NCBI GenBank assembly: GCA_004794785.1
Contig: SJOL01006490.1
Span: 1,069,516-1,133,515 of the forward strand
Reading direction: 5' to 3'
Origin: Opisthorchis felineus
Taxonomy: Eukaryota > Platyhelminthes > Trematoda > Opisthorchiida > Opisthorchiidae
Length of the DNA stretch: 64,000 nt
A model generated the notes under the pieces. It was not told where the DNA came from. It did no database searches and saw nothing but the letters and a program-made list of their open reading frames with translations. This document shows, piece after piece, positions 53,901-62,900 of this stretch. The first letter of the stretch is position 1. Every line of letters begins with the position of its first letter. Position numbers and translations under genes: made by a program.

Positions 53901-56900
53901 TTACCCAGCCTAACTTTTTCAGCATACTCAAAAGGCTTCCATGACCTTCATGACCAAGCAAGTGAGTGACGTAGGCAGTTGGCTGAGAGGAAAATGTAGA
54001 ATTTTGGGTAGTACTTCTAACTGAAAAATTCCTTTCCGGCTCATTGAATTACTACATCGCCTTCAAGTGTACACGTCTATGGTAAGCAACTAGGCTTTAC
54101 AAGTGGTAATAGTGGCAATGTTCCGAAAGAATATGCTGGAGGTAAGCGTTTCCCACTGACTTTTTCAGCAGCATATCGGTGAAGCCGAGTTTTCAAGTTT
54201 GAGCAAGTCTGCTCCGAAAGAGGTCAACGTAGTTAGCCCTTGCTGTTGTCCGTGCGACAGAGGAACGCCTAACTTATAGGGGTCCTATACGATCCAACAA
54301 CCTAGCCCCTTGGGTTCGGTTGCCAGTCTATCATGCAGTTACAAGAAAACTATATGCATCGAAGAAAGCGCCCCACAAAAATCTAGCAACCGCATTTTCA
54401 CAATGTACCAACTTTCTATGCCGGTTCATGCTCTATTAAAGTTCGTTCCTAGTATTAGGGTCAGTGATCCATTGTGATTTTCCCGTTCCACATGCAGCTC
54501 AGCTATCTGCTCGCTTCCTGTTACTAAAAACTGCTAGACAAGGTCCAGCTAACTCAGTGGATGACTGCCCCATGGCTTTCCGGTAATCAGTTCGGTACAC
54601 TGTGATATAACAAATCAACACACTGGGTCGTTTTATGGTGAGCTCCGTTTCAATATTGGATGGGAAACGAAGACTAGAGAAAGAAAAGAAATACATGGAG
54701 TGAAACCAAATTTTCGAGATTTTATATAATGTAAGAAAGCACTCCCGTGCAAATTCTAATATGTATTCATCTAATGACAGCGCCCTAAGGGTAAAGACAA
54801 CTTCCTAACAAAGTTCACTTTCCTTTCCAAATACCAGCATCTTGATCCCTGCGAACGAGCAATAGAGTAGTTTTTTGGAAACATCATCTTCGTTGAAAAT
54901 ATACAGGTCATAGCAGTGTACAGTTCCATTAAATGTACTTGACCAATTTCCCTGCGGCATAACTCCTACCTACATTATGAATAAAATTTCTCTTTCTCAC
55001 GATCTGAATATTGACACCTTGTTGCAAGACACGATCTCATTCGTATGAGGGATAAAAATACTACTTGTACTGTCCCGTCTTTCAATTCGAAACCCTCCTC
55101 TAGCTAGCCTAAAGGATCATTGGATTGTAACCATTCAGCATGTTTCCAGTCCGTCTGAATCGCGGAACACTAATGAGCACTAGTATGTCAGCAAAACAGT
55201 TTGAACATGGGGTTTTTAATTATCGCAAATAGTCATCTTCCTTACAAGTACACATTTCGCTCACCGAATTCCGACACATCTACTCACTGGCACTCGTAGT
55301 ACTCCACCGACGTTCGGTTTCGAACAAAGTTGCAGAACTCCCTTACGTTTAGCTTACTTCAGGAGCTTGTGAAGAGACCATAAAACTGGAGTAAAGTGCT
55401 AAACGGATAGAGGTTACTTGGGGACTTGCGTCAATGCGCAAAAGAAGTAAGGCTGGAGTCAACTGGCGCACGCTACCTGTCTTCACAGTATTTCCGTGAC
55501 TTTAATCAATTTTAGACGAGCGGCGGGTTAACGCCCAAAATGAAAGTCCCGAAAATCTGTTCGGTTTTGACTCTGTTCAGAAGCTAGGGTCAGTAAAACC
55601 TGTAGAAAACGTCAACTAACGCACACCGTTTTTAGAAAATCAAAGGCATACAAGTTTCCGTTGCAAGCAATTTGCGGCTGCAAGGCAGCGTTCAAGGCAG
55701 CGCCCGCCCAAATAGTCAACTTCTTCTATATACGTATTAAATGTGGGTATGAAAAATCTCCTCAATTTTAAGTTAAAAACATTTGCTCCATTTATTCCGG
55801 ACTCACAGACCGAACGTATGAATTAACAACAGAGACCCATTACTACGAGTAAATGCCGACAGCTTCTGACAAATGTTCAAAGACACAACTCAATAAGGCA
55901 CTGACAATACCTCACTTTCACTATACATGTCTGTGGCCAAAACTTGCTCAAAGAAAGTCTTGTGTGATCGGTCCCTGATTTCCATCCCTATGTGTAGCGG
56001 AAGTTTTCCGTGCCCTCAAAATTATCGCAGCCAGTAATGAGACGGAGCAGCACAACATAAAAGCGGACTACTGACCCAAAGAAAAGTCCGAAAATGCATA
56101 AATTCGTGAACTGCTAATATGAAATAGTCAAATATCCAACGGCCTCTCAACCACAAGCTATAATCTCATGTAAGCGAAAAGAAACACGTCGGAATATGCC
56201 AAAGACTCACCCGAGATGTATACATATCTGTGTAGTCCTCGATGGGCCACATGAGATGGAGTTGATTCAGCTCCGTGAGTGGAGTCATGTAAATTTTTTT
56301 CTGAAACACAAGACATCGTAGTGTAAATGTTATGTGTTCCATGAAATTGTTTCGCTCGATTTCTACAATATAACTTTCAAACTGATGCGTACAATTAGGA
56401 TGATAACCTAACTTTACAACCATTGTTGAAAGGATGAGGACTGTTCCATCTAGCAGTGGCAAGGGCACTGAATACCCATTTACTGCTTGCAATGTTGCCA
56501 ACGGCGATGATGCTTCGTACATCGCAAAGCCGTACAGAAACAACTAAGGGCTTTCGAAGGACACACGGTTACATTACACGAGCGAGTTCCAGTGGATGCA
56601 AGTGAAAGTACGAAGCGTTAGAGAGGAAGATTTTTGCACTGGTTCAGAAAAAAGGATTGCGCAACTTTTTTCTAAGGCGACCAGCTGAACCCACAATGTG
56701 GCTGTGCCGAGCCGTGATCGGATTTTGGTTCACATCTGGTACACTGCAACATATCCAGACTAGTTCACGGTGACTACTGTGCGAATACTGTGCACATAAA
56801 GTGTTTGTAGCCCTTTCAGTCACACCAGAAGTGACACTGAGCATAACACTCGGGACATGAAAGAACATTTAATAAAAACAGACTATAAGCGGTAAGTTTT

Positions 56901-59900
56901 AGTGCTGAATGCGATGGACAGGCAAAAGCTTACACATACACTTATTGTAAAACACAGTGGATTGCCGAAGTAACCGATTCTCACGGCTCTACTCGACGAA
57001 GAAGTTGCATCCGATTTGAAGTAGTTTCATCGTCCACGAGTAACCCTAACCGATATATGCATACGGCCAACGTCACACGTTGTAGTCTTGTTTTAGCAAA
57101 CCACCCATGATACGATAAATTGATACATCGTTGGCTGTGAAACCGTGAAACCTCACAAATTAGACCGCCTTCCCGCATTCTGCTAGCTAAATTCAATTTT
57201 AGCAGCCGGTATAAATGTACTAAACTGAGCAACCTTTTTTCTTTCATCAGTGTTGTGGGATTTAGCTACGCCCTTCAAACCACATAATCCCCGTCTTATC
57301 ATGTAAGGATACTGACTGGTCAAAACACCCGAAATCCCGTAAATTCTCCATTGGTCTTGCTTAATTTCCTGCAGACCTGAAAGGTGATTTTTTTGCGTTT
57401 AACCAAGCCCTTTCTGCTGGCACTACCGAACGATCTGCTTTAAAAGTACAGCGACTTTAAACCTCAAAAGAATATACGTTTTCACGACAAGAAGCCTTCG
57501 AACGACATAAATACAAAGAGCTGGGAAGAAAAGGAACAAAATTAGAATATAAGAATTCATGCTAAGATATCGCAGATTCTAAGTTGCGTCACAAGATCAT
57601 GGTCGGACACATGTCTGTCGCTGCCTAAATTTTTTGACACCACACGGATCAAGAAAACCACAGTTACTTAGCCTTCGTTCCACCGATGACTGATAAAAGT
57701 TCACAGTATCCTCACGCAGAAGAACGTCCGTCAGTCTCCTTTCGTCTCATAAATGGACTCTGAAATTGCATGACCGAGTGTCGTTAACTTGTATACGCGT
57801 TGCCAGGTAGACCAAAGTATGGATACGTCAGCAAGGGTAAGATTCATCATGATTTACGGGATAGAAATTGGTCGTTCTCATAAGCTACCTTTGAAAGAAA
57901 AAGCGGACTAAGTTCCTTTGCGAGTTTCTTACTTTCAAAACAACTTCAACCCATGGGGAGTCCTCCCACTCAGGGACATCGACATTGAAGTTTGGGATTT
58001 GCGAGAATGCATCGCAAACCATGGCTTCAAGTTGCTCGACAGGTTCTAAAAAGAGTGGAAGTTGTTTAGCTTTAGCCGAAAATGGGTACGTACACAGAAA
58101 ACTTGCCACTATTCATGCAGAAGTCTACTGAATCCAAAGTAATACCGGCTTGCTTAAGAGAGTAGGGAATCAGCGAAAATGGTAGACAATTTGCTTGCAC
58201 TGTCCCAAAACACCCAATGTTGGACGTGAGACCATATTACTCAAGGGATAATCAACGATAAACCCACCAATTCTGAAGATCAGTCTCGAGAATCCTGGAA
58301 GGAGGCGTATGTGAATAATCTGAGAGGTGCGCTGCCCATAGTGATACGGTAGGTTTTCCCCCAGTTAGCGTATCAGATAAGTCTAGTTCCCTTATCAGAA
58401 AAATAAGCTATTGGTGATTCTTACGGTTCTGACAACAATCAGCACCAAGTCAAATGAATGGCCGGAAGGTTTGCAAAGCAGAATATCCCATTTAGGTAGT
58501 CCTCATCTCCAGCTGACCTTTCTCTAGAAAATAATCACGCGTTTTATATAGGAATTTAGACGGAGCAAATCGACGGGCGTTGCGCACTGAACGCTTGCAA
58601 GTATGGTCAGGATTACAGGGTGGATCCATCAGGTGCCGATCCGGGTAAGTGCACTAGAACAGCACACCAGAAAACGCTTCTGGCCAAATTACCACCTACA
58701 TGATTTGGAGCTCATTAAGCCACATAAGCAACTTCACGTTTTGAGTATGAAGACCCCTAACTTCTCAAAAATACTGCTCTAAGGAGGTGTCTTGTCGTCC
58801 GCAAAGGAAACAAATCAGGTTGAAATTTTCAACCCTTTTCCTTGGGTGATGCTGAACCCCCGGACGCAAAGAAAGACACCAACAAATTTTCACCAGATCT
58901 ACTGCTAAAACTTACCCGATCCAAGAACGACCAAAGCCATCAAGTTGGCTGAGTACCATTTTCTATAAAACTTTAGCAGCTGTTCCTGTAGGTTCATCCC
59001 ACGAGCACACGCGGATTGAAAAAGGGAATAACGATTGCCTGACATGAAGCGGGAATAATCGTGCCCCGGTAATGACAGATAGCGTTCTAGCTGATACAAC
59101 CGGCGTGTATCGTTGCACGAGTTCTTTTCGTGCTCCACCTGAATCGCGTTGATCTGAAGGGTTGTGGAAGCGGATTAAGGGCTAGTAGTTTGTGACAAAT
59201 AAAATTTCAAAAGGGTGATGGACAGTCTAGGGAAAATGGGCTGGATCCTCACGATTTTAATCCTACTCACTATTCCGTCGTGCTTCACACGCCAACGCAC
59301 GCAGGACTGATGAGAACCAATGGGAGTGGTTCGGCGTGGGAGATACTGTCTTCCTAGCAAGCCAAATGTAAGGCCGAACCACAGAATATCAAGCATCGTC
59401 ATTGTCAGCTGTAGAAACAGCGTACTTGCCATGCAGTGGTTATAGCTGCCACAGTTTCGTTCGCCGATGATTTGCAGAGGTTGGGCAGATAGCTATGCAT
59501 TGGAGGCAGTAGCTGACATAACTGGTGCGTAAATACAGGGAGTCAGCGGACTTTTGATTGGGTAAAATCAGGAGGGGAGCTATGCATTGAAAGCAACAGC
59601 TTGAATGCATGAGCGCCATTAAAAGCGCGACAGGGTCATGTCTGACTACGTCTCTAACCATGCAAAACTTCCTTCCACCAAAAGGCTTCTGTTCACACTC
59701 CAGGACTCTATTGAGAACATGGTGGTGAGTGCTTCTTCCGAACAATAAATTCCATATTCCAATTCTCTCAACTTCAAAACACCCAACTAGACCAGTCCCT
59801 AAAGGATATCTTTCGTCATAAGCGTGAGGCCATGCAAAAAAAAGGCTGGGTTCTGTATGTATACAGTGTCGGGTCTCGGTAATAGTTCGGCTGCTACGAA

Positions 59901-62900
59901 AGCTTGCAATAACCGAGTATACTAATGTGTAGTCATTTATTCCAAACCTCTCTGTTCACCATTATCGCTAGTATCAGCCACGTCATCGTCGTCGTTTCCG
60001 TTACCATCTTCCTCGCTGCCGTCATTATCCTCACCATTATTATCACTGACAGCAACACCACCGTCGAAAATCGGCCATCCACAGCAGCGCAACTATGACG
60101 ACCGACTGAAAAGGTTGCTCATACTGCTGGTAGGTGTCGTCTCCTGTTTATATCTGAACACACATCCAAGTTCTGTCTTAAAAAAGACAGGATTTTCTTT
60201 GACATCTAATCTTGTGATGAACCATCCAATTTTGATTGCAGAGTTACGAATGGCATTTGCCAAGGTAAAAAGTGTCCTGCTTATAACTACCTCACTCACG
60301 AATAATAAGTTGTGTTTCGAATACTGAAAGACAAACTCACTTGACAACAGGTTGAGTCTCCTGTAAACACCGTTTAAGTTTATAAATGAGTATTTACCCC
60401 CAGTGATGTGCTGCTGTCCTGTTAGACAGGGTGTACGTGGAGTAGCTTTGGTCGTTCTCAGAAAGTCACTCAGGGATGCGAAGTTTTTGTTTCGAGAGCT
60501 GTCTTATCCTACATAACGCTTTTGGAGAGCACAACTTTTCTTGTGAACCCAAGTCGACAGAAAGGAGAACAACAGTAACTTCTGAAGAAACAAAAAATAC
60601 GTGACCACCAATAGTATCCCTTGCTTTCATCTTCTAACCATAACCTTCTTGTCAGGAGCTTTGGTTACTTTTTCCAGATTCGTAAGCTGACCCGATATGA
60701 AGCTACGCGGAGCAATAAAGGGTACCTGACCTGTGGTATGGAATCTGGAGCACACTGCTGCGGGCGCTTAACTTTACGTAGGAGACCCTATCTTTTTAGA
60801 AACATATTCAAGCCCGGTCATTTTGGGAATTATTTTGGTATCTTGCGGAAAATACTGATGTGTAAAATGTACAGTGTTCCTACTTAACCCACCTCCTTCA
60901 CTCCGAAATAAGGACTCTCAAAAATGAGCATTTTGTTTCGGCTCCAAAAATAAAAGAATAATCGTTCAGCCGTAGCACCCCTTCGGTGCCTAGCTACCAT
61001 GCCGTCCAAAGGAAGCGGCCGCCCAAAGGGCTAGGATACTGCCAGGTTGCGCAAGCCTAGATAGGGGAAGTCGAGAGGCAGAGGTCGGGTTCGAACCACG
61101 CACTTCCGGTCAGTAAATTCGCGCTCTAAACACTGATCCATTTCGCGATCTTGGCTCCTTATTACCGGACAGACGGGAAAATACCACCCACTCGTCACGG
61201 GGATAAGAAATTTTCAGCGATTTAGGCCTTTTTACTCCATAACATCGAAGAAATTTCATAGGGGTAAAAAACGTGAACATTAATTGCCATGACAGTTGAT
61301 TTGTGTCCAGCGACGCCGAACTACGGCGCTCAAATGACAGATTTAGCTCTATTGGTCATCTTCCGATTCGCATTCCTGTTACTGACTAATGGGTCCGAAA
61401 AGCGAAAAACAAGACGGGCGGTCTCATAGCTTAGCTGACGTCGATTAGCAGCCAAATCTTCCAGCGTCTCCAACCATGCACACAGTGGAGATCACGTGGA
61501 ACCCATCATAGAAGGTGAATCGCACAGACAGTACCCAGGCTTTCTGTATAACCTTTCACGCACCTTGGCCACGTTAAAGAATGGCCATCTCTCTGATTAC
61601 GCCACTCCGAATTGGGCGCGAAAAAAAACACTACTTGGCAAACGATGGTTCGACATAAGCAATACATGACTAAACCACCGCAGTTTTTGGTGCTAGACAC
61701 ATTCTTCGGTTGAAGTTCCCATTGCACAACCCAACACTCGTTTTCTGATTGTCTCGTTGCGGCCTCACCAGCACCAGTGTACACAAGCTATGGTTCTGAG
61801 ACAATACTTGTCAAAGACGTCTCAGTTCCCCTGCTCACAGAGGTCACGTCTCACAACCATAAAACAGAACAGCCCCTACTGTAGCCTGATACGTACGTCG
61901 CTCGAGATTCAGGGATATGCCGCTTTGTTGCCATAGATATCTCAAAGAAGCAAGGGTGACCCCAGGCTTAGAATATTCGTGTACTAGCTTGATCTATCAC
62001 ACTACAATCGGAACTTATACAACTTCCAAGATACGGAAAACGCCCCATAACTTTGAGTAACATTGCACGCCACCTATGAAATGGGCGATTGGACCTTAAC
62101 ACCATCAACGACTGGCAGCTAAAATCTAAAAATGTTAAGCTACCTTCAGTACTGATAAGTGACTAGAAAGCGAATAATGCGTTTCATCAACTAATGGCTT
62201 TAAAGCGAAGTTTGTCTTTGAGAAGGGGATATGCAAACGGAGTGAACAATAAAGAATGTATCACGGTCTTGTTTTTCAACATGACGAAACGCAGCCTCCG
62301 CTGGTCGGTTCGGTGCAGTCGAGTGCAATGTCTAGAAAACTATCCATGCTCCTCTTCTCATCTGGGAAAAATCTCGGGCGACTAGAGAGATATTAAAACA
62401 ACAATAATGGTAGTTTGATGGCCTTATACAATTCGGCTGCGAATCAATACACACATTTTGCATAAGTAGGGGTGCGCCCCTGAATCGCACTGATAAACGC
62501 GTGGAGTGAATTACTTTGTTCCCAATGTCACGTTAGCATTGGCCGTTCCGTTAAACTCTCTTGCGGGCGAATCCGACCACGACATTGTCTGATAACTCCG
62601 TTTTCAGACCGACTACTAAATAGAGGTTCCGTCCTTACGATGGACATGATTACTCTGATATTCCCAACATCCCAAAATACCATGGTGTTGGCAAGCTTTG
62701 CCAGGTCCGGAGACAACCGTTCAGTCAGTTCGATCAGAAGATGAAGGCAGATCCCACTACTGCCGGATTTCGTTCGACTACGCAAGATGTGACAAATTGC
62801 CGATATGCCAAATTTGGTGTATTAAGAGGATTTAGGGTTATTATTCACCTATGGAGGGTAGTCTTTGGTTTCTAAACGAATATGAGGACTGAAAATCAAG

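Noticed and set aside
58905..59138. Exon 3 frame taken as an independent short gene starting at GTG
   Set aside because: It joins exons 2 and 4 in frame and is clearly internal to the protease.
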